64,000 bases of DNA, from contig OX579636.1 in NCBI GenBank assembly GCA_951230915.1, positions 1,069,001 through 1,133,000 of the forward strand. Reading direction: 5' to 3'. Shown here one piece after another: positions 45,555 through 56,573 of this stretch (its first letter is position 1; the number at the start of each line of letters is the position of its first letter). Below the pieces are notes generated by a model. The model ran no database searches, was not told where the DNA came from, and saw nothing but the letters and a program-made list of their open reading frames with translations. The DNA is from Antitrichia curtipendula. Lineage: Eukaryota; Streptophyta; Bryopsida; Hypnales; Leucodontaceae. A program made the position numbers and the translations under genes.

Positions 45555-47039
45555 CTAATATGAGTGGCGGAAGTGTTCATCCGGAATAGGCCAGTTGTAA
45601 TTATTGGTAAATCGATGGATGATTTCGGACAAGCTACCGCAAGAATCAATCACCAAATCACAAAGGCGCTCCAAGTAAAGGTGAAAAATCCTTGCCAAAT
45701 CCTCATGGCTAAATCTTGTATGTCCTTCATTTTCCCAATGTAAGCTCACGTAGTCCGTCGACATGCAACCATTGTTGATGGCTTGAGCTATTCGACCAAC
45801 CGCATATTCCTCCGATTTACATGATAAATCCGGTATCATTGACACATCCGCATCTCTTCTATGCAAGTATGCAATAGAAGGGTCCACCCACCACCTCTTT
45901 TTCAAGGTCTCAGTCCGCTCACTCTGAGAGGTGAACGTGTACAAGGACTTCATTGGTTCATTACGTAAAGTAGTCATGCCCCAATCGCAAACTCCAATGT
46001 AAATACGTGACTCATCATTGGGAAAGTGAAACATAATGTTGTCCAGTGAAAGATCATTGTGCAAATGTCCAGCGCTGTGCACTGCATTCATGAGGTGCAC
46101 CAATGCCCATGCAAGCTCCGTGCGCTTCTTCCTCCAACGACCAAGAAAAAAAGCTTTGGTCACCTCTTCCGGGGTCGGTTGAGAATAAGTCAACCGAATG
46201 CCAATGTTATCGGGATATTCCTTATCCAATTTTAACATTTGCTTCAATGTTCCGCCATTCCACCAATACAAGTACCCTTCATTTTGCGTTGCATGAACAG
46301 CAAAAAACCGGATAACTCCATCATGTGAAATTCTCACTACCATTGACTCGTTTTGGTGTTCCAACCTTGCGAGCGGAGGTCGTATGCGTTGTTGATGAGA
46401 TACCTTCGCTGCGAACTCCCAAAATGTGGGTATCTCACGACATCCTTCAATTCGAACCCTTCGAATTGTTGCGTATCCACCCCTCAGGATTTGATCATCT
46501 TGTGGAATCACCCTTGCTGTTTCCGGAAGCGCTAAGAGATGTTGTCGCCCACGTTGCAACTCCACAACTCCCTCATCACTATTCCACCAACCCATTGAAC
46601 CTTGCCTATTTCGATTCTTTGCAAAAGGGGCGCACTGGCAAACAAACAAGTCTGCCCTCAAAATGACCTGTTCAAAAGCGCCATCACCTACGCGGTGTTG
46701 CTTCTCGTACTTCTCTAAGATCACCTTTGCATTCCACAATGCATCATGGACCTTGTTCTTCAAAAATTGTTGAAAGCCCTTCTTCTCCATTTTATGAATC
46801 CAGTAGGGTATGTTTAAAGCATCCGTGAACTTTTGTGCCATATCTCCCTTGAATTTAGCTGGACACTCGTCTTCATACCTCGCATATTTGGTATACAACG
46901 ACGCAGTGGTTTCTGACTCATAAAAATTGACAATGCATTCAATGAGAAATGCTTTGCAAGCGAGAGAAGGAGCGTCCATACTCGCCTCACTGTCCGACTT
47001 CACTCGTTTGTCCTTCGCAGCCTTCTTTGATCTCGGCAT
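45555..47039 (-). CDS. Kinase-like gene 2 (HND/DWG), intact, 494 aa
   Basis: Intact divergent protein kinase homologous to kinase-like gene 1. The start is ATG 47039 (MPRSKKAAKDKR); further upstream in frame there is only a TTG. The N-terminal domain (about 25-180) has the CKAFLIECIVNFYES segment shared with gene 1. Kinase landmarks are GGYATIRRVRIEG (187-199), FAAKV with the presumed ATP-anchoring Lys 212, WALVHLMNAVHSAGHLHNDL with HND at 327-329, Asn 334, and CDWGM (352-354), where DFG is changed to DWG. A basic N-terminus may be a nuclear signal. Catalytic Asp, Asn and metal-binding Asp are kept, so activity is possible, but the substituted HRD and DFG make a pseudokinase role possible too. 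It lies head-on to GGACG block B. No transposase domain was seen. Confidence 0.75.
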   Translation of the reverse strand: MPRSKKAAKDKRVKSDSEASMDAPSLACKAFLIECIVNFYESETTASLYTKYARYEDECPAKFKGDMAQKFTDALNIPYWIHKMEKKGFQQFLKNKVHDALWNAKVILEKYEKQHRVGDGAFEQVILRADLFVCQCAPFAKNRNRQGSMGWWNSDEGVVELQRGRQHLLALPETARVIPQDDQILRGGYATIRRVRIEGCREIPTFWEFAAKVSHQQRIRPPLARLEHQNESMVVRISHDGVIRFFAVHATQNEGYLYWWNGGTLKQMLKLDKEYPDNIGIRLTYSQPTPEEVTKAFFLGRWRKKRTELAWALVHLMNAVHSAGHLHNDLSLDNIMFHFPNDESRIYIGVCDWGMTTLRNEPMKSLYTFTSQSERTETLKKRWWVDPSIAYLHRRDADVSMIPDLSCKSEEYAVGRIAQAINNGCMSTDYVSLHWENEGHTRFSHEDLARIFHLYLERLCDLVIDSCGSLSEIIHRFTNNYNWPIPDEHFRHSY

Positions 47040-47254
47040 CGTGATGAAATCACGTTTAGAAGTGCACTTGCAATTTGTAATCCACAAGGCAATATACGAT
47101 TTGCCAAATGATCATACGCAAAATGTAGAAAAAAAAAGCAACAAGTATCCCCTAGAAATCACACTCTTATCTTCCCTTAGAAAGGAGCCAATGGAGGATA
47201 AACCACCAAGCTCTCCGCTCTCTCTTGCATGACACAAGGGGGAAGATAAAAGTG

Positions 47255-47715
47255 AGGAGCGGACGGGCCGTCCGACTCTTTTATGCAAGGCGGACGCCTC
47301 GACCGTTTGCCTGATCGGACAGACCCGACAAGGCAGACGGATCATCGTCCGCCTCGTCAGGACCGTCCAATCAGGCGGACGCCACCCGTCCGACACATCG
47401 GACGGCCCAAGTGAATCGGACAGCCGCTGTCCGCTCTGGGCCGTCCGACCCTAAAATCGAAGGCGGACGCCTCGCATGCCCGCCTGATCGGGCGGACGAG
47501 ACGATGTGGACGGATAGTCGTCCGCATCATAAGAACCGTCTGCATCGTAAGGACCGTCCGATCAGGCGGACGCCGCCCGTCCGACTCATCGGACGGCCCC
47601 GATGTATCGGACGGCTGCCGTCCGCCCTAGGCAGTCCGCCTGATCAGACAGCCCCTCTCAAGTGGAGATCAAACTGAGAGATTTTTCAAGGTCGTCCGAC
47701 CAGGCGGACGGCTGC
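47255..47715. repeat. GC-rich GGACG/CGTCC block B
   Basis: Words such as GGCGGACGCC, CCGTCCGA(C/T) and ATCGGACGGC in both orientations, with longer near-repeats (GATCAGGCGGACGCC...CCGTCCGAC) at about 47385 and 47563. It lies about 215 bp upstream of kinase-like gene 2 on that gene's 5' side. Confidence 0.88.
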
Positions 47716-49925
47716 ATCATCTGACTCCTAAAACGACCTTGACCATCAAATAATGACAAGGATGGAAAAGACAAAAATCTCATCGAGATTCATTTTCTTA
47801 CTTAAAGAACTTGAATCATTAAATAGAACTCTGGCGGTTTTTTAATGCAATGATCTTCAATTTTATACACTAAGTCCTACATCCTAAACCCTATACCCTA
47901 AAACCTAAATCCTAAATTGTACTCAAAAGTTACAAATGTAAGAAATCATAACTAATTAAAAATATGAAAACAAATGCAAATTAAGTTCCTCAAGAAATAT
48001 ATGGACCATCTTCAATTAAGAACTTAACTTGAGGATTCTTGATTGGGTTTAGGTGTTTCTTGAATTCATAGCATGTACAAGTTCGCAAATAAAGCTTTGA
48101 AGTCAATTTTTTAATTTCTTATGTGAATATATTTTGTTAAACAAATTCAACAATAGACATTTTATGTAACTTCATCAACACCGTTGTCCCACATTAGTTG
48201 CATGAATTTATACCTCAAAGAATTCACCAATGTGCAATTGTGCATGGAATTTAAAAATTAAATGTTTACTTCTCTAGCTTTTCTAAATTGGGATGTTTGG
48301 TCATTCAACCCTTTGAGGAATATTCACGTACGTCTTTCAGACTTTCACCTTGTGCATTTAAGCCAAAATTTAGGCAATTGAGTTATGAATAAATGATTAA
48401 ATGTGAAATGTTTAACCGCTACTTTTTAGGCACCTTGGCACCTTGCTTAACTACATTTTTTTGCGATGAACCTTTTTAACTAAAAAAGGCTACTCTAGTG
48501 ATGGTGAATGTCTAATTTTATATGATAAACAATTGAGTTGAGAATCTAAAAAAAAGATTTTTAAAAAGAAACACTTAGTTTTCACTCATTAAAAAATTGT
48601 CAGGTAGAAGTAGATTCAAGATCGAAGGAAAAATTAAATCATTAATAGCTCTAAGATAGTAAGATAGAATCAAAACATACTAATTTCCACTCTGAGATTA
48701 TTCTAGCAAGGAATGTAGACCTCATGAATTTTTTTTTTTGATTTTAACTCTTAGAATTCAATTCAAAAATGAATACTTCAAGTTATTTATTCTAAAAGAT
48801 ACCAAAAAAACTCAGAAATTTACAAAAAATATTGAGGCCATAGGAGCCTGCCTAAAAATCTTACATCCATTTTGTCCCCCGATGGGACAATGGGACTTTA
48901 GAGAATTAGAGGTTAAACTCAAAAGAACTATACATTCATTTTTTAAAATTTGTAAAGTAGAAATTGATGCACTATTAAATGAAAAATAATACGCAAATAA
49001 CTTTTGGAAGAATTGAAGAATTGTTAATCCCAATGAAAAAAATATTCTAATAGACAATTAATATTCTTTGATATCAATTTTGAATAAAGAACTTTGAATT
49101 CTAGAGACATAAGACAACTCTATATGCTTTTTCTAACTTCATGATCCGCACTCCGCAAGACCGCAAGTCCGCAACATATAAGTTATATAACTCCAAATGA
49201 TTTTTGACAACATTATTTGACATTGAATGGGGCAATTTCTTATAAGTAGGTAATTACTAATTAGGTATCAATCTATACTATCATGACCAAAATGATTTTT
49301 TAATATTACATCAAAATATTATCACACATCCATTTTCAAAATACACTTCTAATTTGGACAACATTTATATGAATGACATGAACCCTAAATCCTAAATCCT
49401 AAATCCTATATTAGAACTTTGCATACAAATATCTTAGAAGATCGTGACTTTGATGCAATAGTATTATATAAGTACATAGCAATTGTTTTTAGTTTCATGA
49501 CATTAAGTCGGGTTTCGCTTACTTCGACAAATTTCTTTATAAAAATAATTATTTTAAAATTGAGATGTCTTACAGTGTATAGTAATATATGATTAAATCC
49601 AAATAAATTTTTGAATATAATTAAATCTACGATCTATCATCAAAAATTTAGGAAAAAAAATTTAGAACTATAGGTAGCATTTCATTTTGATCTTTCAAGA
49701 TGGTCATTTCAAAATATCATTGAGATGTTTAATTTCAAGATTGCACCTAAAAATATGATGTGCACATTGAAGAATGAAGTTTGATGTTTGACCCATGAGG
49801 AGTTCAATGTCTTTGAAGTATTCACATTGGATGCTTGTTGTCATGAAGGCACACTCTTTGGAGATGACCTGGCCATTTCAGGAATCCTACGCTGCACTAA
49901 ATGAGAAAAAAACATGCACTGCCAT
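47716..49925. other. AT-rich intergenic region
   Basis: No gene. It holds reverse copy R4 of the dispersed repeat (48430-48920) and two short telomere-like tracts (about 47876-47920 and 49381-49410, built of CCTAAATCCTAAAT). The remainder is low-complexity AT-rich DNA. Confidence 0.5.
48430..48920 (-). repeat. Dispersed long repeat, reverse copy R4 (partial)
   Basis: CACCTTGCTTAACTACATTT (48440), TTTTCACTCATTAAAAAATT (48577), GTAGATTCAAGATCGAAGG and TTCTAGCAAGGAATG (48699) match R2. The outer GGGACAATGGGACTTTAG (48882) matches the L1 outer part (CTAAAGTCCCATTGTCCCC, 27185). Confidence 0.6.
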
Positions 49926-49927
49926 GG

Positions 49928-50038
49928 TCCGATGGGCGGTCGGACCGTCCGCCCGTCGGACGGAGGTGACCAAGGCGCGGACGGGACACCAGGCGGACGG
50001 AAGTGACCAAGGCGCGGACGGGCGGACAGATGGTCTTC
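49928..50038. repeat. GC-rich GGACG/CGTCC block C (short)
   Basis: GGTCGGACCGTCCGCCCGTC followed by two copies of GACCAAGGCGCGGACGGG about 36 bp apart. It sits about 170 bp beyond the 3' end of hAT-1. Confidence 0.85.
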
Positions 50039-50203
50039 GCTAGTTTTAAGGTATTTGAAAAAAAAAAATTTTGATGGTGTGCACAACATGAATGAGCAAA
50101 TTTGTATTACAAACTTAAAGTTTGAACAATGAATTGTCATAACATAATGTGTTTAGGGTAAAAAACTAAACACCCAAGTTTACATCTTCTCAATCTTTAT
50201 AAA

Positions 50204-53125
50204 CTATGGTTGATAGTCACTATCTCCTTTGACTTCAGCCCCACTACTATGACCTGTTGTATCCCATCCGGAATCATCGTCACTGGATGAATTTTGCATA
50301 CTATCTGATGAAGATTGTACAATCTTCCCTCCTTCTTCTTGTACTTGTTTCGATGTGCTTGATCTCACTGGTCTACCTAACTTATGATCCCTTTTGACTT
50401 TTAGTAGAGACTTTCCAATACCTCCCTTAAGATCGTGGATTGGTTTCACCTTTCGCTTGGTTAGAGGCAGACTTGCATCAAGGGGGGTTCTACCTACATT
50501 TTGTTTTTTCAATGGAGAGATTGCAAAAGGCTCCATTATTCTTTTCCTCTTAGCTTTTTTAGACTCCTTCACCGCGGGTGGACGTGCTTCCGAACCTCCT
50601 GGAATGTTTGTCTTCTCTGCGGACAAAGCTTCCACTGTAGGGTTTGAAAATTTGATCGGAGAATGCTTTGCATGGCTAGAAAATCGACGAAACATAGACT
50701 CCAATGTTTGCACATCATCGTTGTCTGATGAAACGGATGGATTGGGATTGGCTCCAATATGCAATTCCTTCAAATTGCTCAAATGTTGTTCTTTGAACCG
50801 TGAGTCTCCAGGACCATTCAAAGTCGTGCTACCGCTTGTATATAGTGCATGTCGAGGACCGCTACGTGATGGTAATTGAGGATCTCGCACGAGGTGCTTC
50901 ATGTCTTTGGCGTTGCGGTGTAGCATTGGGCACACGGACTCCAATACACATGGATCTTGACTTCCCTCTATTCGAGGTGCTTGGGCATTTTGAATGCCGA
51001 AAAGTCCAATAGTTTCACTTGTCAATGCCCTTGGTAATTCAATATTTTGGTTGATCACATTTGTGTGGGACTTCACCCCACACTCTCTCATGTCTTCGTG
51101 TTGATCATTTTCTTCCGCTCCTACCGTTGTCATGGATGGACACTCGGGAATTCAAATCACTTCATCCATTTGGGGAGTTTCATCACCTATAACCATTTCC
51201 TCATCTTCCTTCGCTACCTTCGCATGAGTATTTTCCCTATTTGCTAGAATGTTTTCACTACGCAACAACCCGGTTCCATCTAAGTATTTAGCTATGGAAG
51301 GTCCACCTTCGTCATATTCACAGTCGTCCTCATCCAACGGAAACTTGTAAGGGTCTTCACAATGATCTCCGATGTCTGCATCATAATGAGGTGGACTTCG
51401 AAGCGGTTCATCATCGAAATTGCGGATGCCGTGGTCATCTTCATCGTCCATGAGGGGATCAACTTCTTCATCGGCTTCACCACCCTCGTCTTCCGATGAA
51501 AACAAGGCCAAATCCTCCGACTCGAGGTTCTCATCGTACCACTTCTTCTCGTCATTTTGCTTTGATGCACCGAGGACTTTGGAATTGGTATACACATATA
51601 CCAAATCCTGTGCTCTTTGTGGCTTCAACTTGTTCCGATATTTGTTGTGAACAAAAGAATAGCTACTCCAATTTCGTTCCCATGAAGACGATGATACCGG
51701 TTGGGCCAAAATCCTCTTGGCAATTGGAGCAATGAGCTTCCTGCACGCGCCCTCAAAATCCCACCAAGCATGCGCTGACAATTGTTGTTCACCCGGATCC
51801 AACATGTTGTAGAACGGAGGTTCCCTATGGCGGAAGGCTATAAATTCCTTCACCACCTTCGCATACTCTGAAGGTGTACATATTTGCATCAAAACGCACT
51901 TGCATGCAGCCATGGCATCGATGTCGTCGGCTAGTTCTTTGTCTTCAAGAAGGTAGGGATTCAAAAGTGCTCCTGTATAATGTAAATCGGTCTTCACCAT
52001 ATCACGTCGTTCGTAGAACGCCTTCACCAACGGGATGCCTTTATCCAAAGCCAAACAAAAAGGCTCTTTGTCTAAAGCGAAGACGTGCTTCTCTAGTTTC
52101 CTCATAATATGTAACACCTTGCCCATGCATGGTGTCTTCGCATCCAAATCACGAAGAGCATTGACAATTGGAGCTGTCACATCTTCAAAATTTTGACAAC
52201 GATGCCAAAAATGCCCACTTAGAATGGTCTTCTTCACCCGTTCGGATTCTAAACGAGTTTTGGATTTTTGCGAGTGCTTTCTAGCATATTCCTCCCATTG
52301 CGGGTCCGTCACAGTTTGTTGCAATTGTGCTTTCACCTTGAGCATACGTGCAACCATGTTGTAATTCGAGGCAAATCTTGTTTCCACTGCCAACAACAAG
52401 TTGTACTGCGTCGAATATTTCCGAAGTATCACAAGCGGCATGTGCCTCTTCTTGAAAAATTTGACTATCTTTCAGGAATCTTTCACGACGTCATCAATCC
52501 ATTGTTCGTTTGCCCAATCTTTTAGCAACAAACTCAAGCCATGCACCACGCAACCTTGGAAAAAAATGTGGGGATAGGTAGTGGATACCAAACTCCATGC
52601 TGTTGGATTTACAGTCGCATTATCTGTACTCACCTGCACTACATTTGTAGGGCCCACTTGTTCTATAAAACTCTCTAATATAGAAGCCAAATATGGAGCA
52701 TCTTTCGTTTTCCCAGTTGTATCTACCGATCCTGGGAATTGCTCACCCGCGGATGACACAAGCATGGCATTTATCAATGGCCGATTCGAAACCGAGGTCC
52801 ACCCATCAATAGACAATGTGGCTCCAAACTTCTTGATACTCAAACTTCCTGATACAACCATAGGCATAGGTGTGTCGTTGCCATCCACATTGTGTGGAGT
52901 ACCTCTTTGTGGAATCACTCCATTGCAACGAACAAATAGACCTCGAACTTCAGATGTCATTTGAGTACAAAGGCTGATTTCTTTGTCACGACTCCCTAAT
53001 GTGCCTGCATATCCCAAATGACTAAACATACGGACCGGCTTCTTGGCAAATACCAATTTGCAAGCCTGGCATTGTACTTTTCCATTTGATAGGGTTTCGT
53101 ACCAAGAAGACCAATCCTTGGTCAT
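50204..53125 (-). pseudogene. hAT-1 transposase, two in-frame TGA codons
   Basis: hAT-superfamily DNA transposase, 974 codons in one uninterrupted register. The ATG at 53125 in GCCACCATGA context is preferred over the upstream TTG. It has an N-terminal BED-type finger (VQCQACKLVFAKKPVRMFSHLGY), then DUF659 with ATLSIDGWTSVSNRPL and VSTDNATVN, then RFASNYNMV, and the dimerisation domain with AKRILAQPVSSSSWERNWSS and NKYRNKLKPQRAQDLVYVY. A very long C-terminal tail (over 400 residues) is acidic, then Lys/Ser-rich. TGA codons at 52472-52474 and 51152-51154 split the frame. The first aligns with Arg in hAT-2 (EDCRKI against KDS-stop-KI), pointing to CGA to TGA. About 110 residues present in hAT-2 between the BED and DUF659 regions are missing. 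It is inactive as read. Confidence 0.85.
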
Positions 53126-53412
53126 GGTGGCTGTTTTAGGCTCTGTGTATTGAAACCCTAAATTCAAAACGTAATAATAACAATTGGATAAAATCGTTCA
53201 AATGTTTATGCACAAAGCCTTGGAAAACAAGGCCCCCCTTTCCACTGAACTATGCATTACCAAGCAAGGGACACAAAAAATTGCAACGCCTAGCCCTTGG
53301 AAATCTTAACGTTCAGTTTCTTAGGAGTGTTTGCAAATGTCAATTTCAGGACTCTTATAGTCTTCATCTGTATGTGACCGTTGAATATGGGAAAAAAAAA
53401 ATCCTCCCACAA
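53126..53412. other. 5' flank of hAT-1
   Basis: Short AT-rich spacer between the hAT-1 start and GGACG block D. No obvious TATA box or other gene was seen. Confidence 0.4.
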
Positions 53413-53537
53413 CGGTCACGCGGACGACGAACGGCCAGCTGGGCCGTCGGAACAGCGGACGGCGGACGCGAATCTGGTCCGTCCGAAAAGCGGACGAGCG
53501 GACGGGAATCTGGTCCGTCCGAACAACGGACGGGCGG
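53413..53537. repeat. GC-rich GGACG/CGTCC block D, truncated by gap
   Basis: GCGGACG, CTGGTCCGTCCGAA and ACGGACGGGCGG units, including two copies of GGAATCTGGTCCGTCCGAA-like sequence about 40 bp apart. The block runs directly into the N run, so its length is unknown. Confidence 0.85.
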
Positions 53538-53737
53538 NNNNNNNNNNNNNNNNNNNNNNNNNNNNNNNNNNNNNNNNNNNNNNNNNNNNNNNNNNNNNNN
53601 NNNNNNNNNNNNNNNNNNNNNNNNNNNNNNNNNNNNNNNNNNNNNNNNNNNNNNNNNNNNNNNNNNNNNNNNNNNNNNNNNNNNNNNNNNNNNNNNNNNN
53701 NNNNNNNNNNNNNNNNNNNNNNNNNNNNNNNNNNNNN
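53538..53737. other. Assembly gap (200 N)
   Basis: Exactly 200 unknown bases, probably an arbitrary gap size. It sits inside the GGACG block at the 5' side of hAT-2 and may hide the BED-finger start of that gene. Confidence 0.98.
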
Positions 53738-53738
53738 A

Positions 53739-56573
53739 GCGATAGTGGAGAGAAGGAGGAATGTGCCTTCCATTTCCCGTCAAAGAAGTATGGATGAAGC
53801 ATTACAATTGGCCCTTCGACAGAAGTTAGATAAAATGTGGACTTCATTTTTTTATGAAGCCAACATAGCCTTTAACGTCGTGCGACATCCTGCGTTTATA
53901 AATGCAATGAAGGAAACCCCTATATCTGGATTTGTGTATCAACCGCCATCATACAATGCAGTGCGCACGAAAATGATAGATGTGAAAAAGGCAGCTGTAG
54001 AGAACATGGTCTCCCAGCGGACGAGGAACTCTATTGACCAGTATGGAGCGAGTATTTGTTCAGATGGATGGTCTGATACCAACACTCGTCCTTTGTTGAA
54101 TATGATGCTTGTATGTCCTGCTGGGGATGTTTTTTTGGGCTTGGTGGATAGCACAGGGGTGAGGAAGGACATTGCCTACACCACGGATATTATGGGACAA
54201 TACATAGACCAGGTTGGACCAGCAAACATTGTTCAACTATGTACGGACAATGCCGCAGTAATGACGGGGGCCATGACAAGGTTGCAAGAAATGTACCCTT
54301 ATATGTATAAACAAGGGTGTGCAGCACACATTTTGGATTTACTTTTGGAAGATTGGGGAAAGGAAAAGAAGGTGACTGAATTGGTGGAGGACTGTAGGAA
54401 AATTTGCACGTTCATCAAAAAATATCAGCTCACTTTGGCTCTGTTTCGAAAATATTCACCGAACAAGGTGTTGAGACTCCCTGCCTTAACGCGGTTTGCT
54501 TGCAACTTCCTCATGGTAGATCGTCTCATGGATTGCAAGCAGGCGTTGCACAACGTGATTTTGGATGAGACGTATGCGCCTTTTGAGATGAATTTGTTCC
54601 AGTGGAAGAATGGATACATAGTTCAAGGACGAGCCGTGCGTGCAAGACAAAACATTCTTTCAGAAGCGTTTTGGGTGAAATGTGAGAATTTTCTGCACAT
54701 GGTATAGCCTGTGCTCGTTGCTCTTTGAGTGTTTGATGGGAAGATCCCGGCAATGCCCAAAGCTTTGATGGTGATGCAGAGCTTGAAAGAGCACGTGTAC
54801 TCTTTGAGGAATGAGCCTTTTTTTCTAGACCCCGCGATTGCTGACAAGTACGAGAAGTAGTTTGACGCTCGTTGGAAATTGATGCTCACAGATTTGCACT
54901 ATGCAGGTGCACTATTGAACCCATATTTGCTTGATATAGCAACCATTCAAAACAATGGCGAGGCCAAATCTGCCTTGAATCGAGTCATACGAAAACTCAG
55001 CGAGCCATTGGGAATGTCACCCATGGAGGCAATGAGTGAGCTTGTGGAATTCAAAGAAAAGATAGGTCCATTTGACCCTTTGATGGAGGCTCCTGATATC
55101 ACTCAAGGTACACTACTATCCCATCAGTGGTGGAACCATGTGGGTGGTAATGCTCTCCCGAAAATTGCAAAGAGAATTCTATCTTTGACATGCTCAGCAT
55201 CTTCATGTGAAAGGAATTGGAGCATGTATTCGTTTGTACACAGTAAAGTGCGAAATTGCCTGGCCACATCCAAGGCGGAGGCATTGGTGTATGTTTACGC
55301 CAACAGCAAGCTCGAACGTGAGAAACGTGGACACAATCCTGCCCTTTTTTACGATAAGTACCTAATGGATGGAGATATCGAGGAAGAGAATGAGGAGGCA
55401 TTGTCTTCGGGTGACGAAGATGACGTGGTTTCTAGAGTTGGTTGGGCAACCGATAATCGTATGGAGGAAGAAAAGCGCTTGCATAAAAATCCTTGGGTTG
55501 GAATGATGCCTGCTGCTGTTGACCTCCCTCCAAGACGACGTTACGGCCACACTTTTACGGATGGTAATGATGAGAACAATTCTGGTGAAGAGGAGCCCCT
55601 ACGTACACCAGAACGGAATCGCGTCTTTGCATGGGATGAAGCTGCAACCGCATATTCACCGCTACCGAGGGAAAAAACTTTTGATGACAACAATGAAGGC
55701 GTATAAAATCCAGTGCTTGCACCAGAAGAGCCTGCAAGATCTCCAGTACTAGCACATCTGTCTTCAAGCATGCCAATAAATCTCCAGAGCGCTGCACGAG
55801 TTATTGTGGAAAGTGAAAGAGAAGAAGAGGCAGTACACATTGATGAGGTTGTACGTGAGGGGTGCCCAATTCCTGTAGTAGTGAATGCACGTACCACCCG
55901 AATAACAAAAACGATGGAGTACGATTCAGATGTGCCTCTACAAGCTATTCTGAATTTGAATCGTAATGCACCCTTAAATCGAGGAGCAAGTCAGAGCGTG
56001 GCTACGGTCACAAGGTCTATTCCAAGCCATCTGCCAAGGCCGCCGATGCATCGAGGTCCACCACGGACCATTGATGAGGAAGTCCATGCCTCAGCTCCGC
56101 AACCCACTCAACCTTCATCAACGTTAGCCCCAGGGGCATCATCATTGGGCACGCGTAGACACAACAGTGGAGGAAGGAAGCGTATTAGGAGGGTTCACGA
56201 GGTGGTCCATAGAAATCCTAAACGTCCAAATCAAGTTGTCCAACGGTTCAGCATGGGGGCAGAATGTTCCAATCAAAATGTCGGTCAATCAAGTGGAGAG
56301 GGGCGACACCGTACACCCAACACTGATGGAACCACGGACGTGTTGAGGCGCACGAAACGACTGGTGCAAACAGAGGGCGTTGCCGGTGTAGATACTGAAG
56401 TGCGGAATGTAAATTCAGAGGTAGAATGAGAGGTACAAAACGTACCAGTGCCAAGAGAAGAAGATGAGAACGAGAGCTCGACCAACAACGAGAATAGGGA
56501 CGAGTCACATGAAGATACAGACCTCAACGCCGATGAAGTGTCAAATGATGACGACTTTGATCCTAGTGAATAG
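53739..56573 (+). pseudogene. hAT-2 transposase, five in-frame stops, no frameshift
   Basis: Second hAT transposase, oriented away from hAT-1. The frame is continuous from the edge of the gap to TAG at 56571-56573. It contains a region typical of hAT (WTSFFYEANIAFNVVRHPAF), DUF659 (GASICSDGWSDTNTRPL, LCTDNAAVMTG), TRFACNFLMVDRL, and the dimerisation domain (AKRILSLTCSASSCERNWSM, HSKVRNCLATSKAEALVYVY). An unusually long acidic tail follows, ending NDDDFDPSE. The stops are TAG 54705, TGA 54726, TAG 54858, TAA 55704 and TGA 56427, all explicable by single C-to-T changes. The 5' end with the expected BED finger is missing or in the gap. Protein similarity to hAT-1 is moderate, so these are different families. 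Confidence 0.85.

Noticed and set aside
37118..49410. Interstitial telomere tracts (37118-37143, 47876-47920, 49381-49410)
   Set aside because: Only three or four imperfect CCCTA-containing units each; such tracts are common in AT-rich plant DNA and not evidence of a chromosome end or fusion.
20122..56429. Restoration of stop codons by U-to-C RNA editing
   Set aside because: Such editing is known for organelle transcripts of some plants; these are nuclear-type transposons with introns, and decay by cytosine deamination explains the stops more simply.
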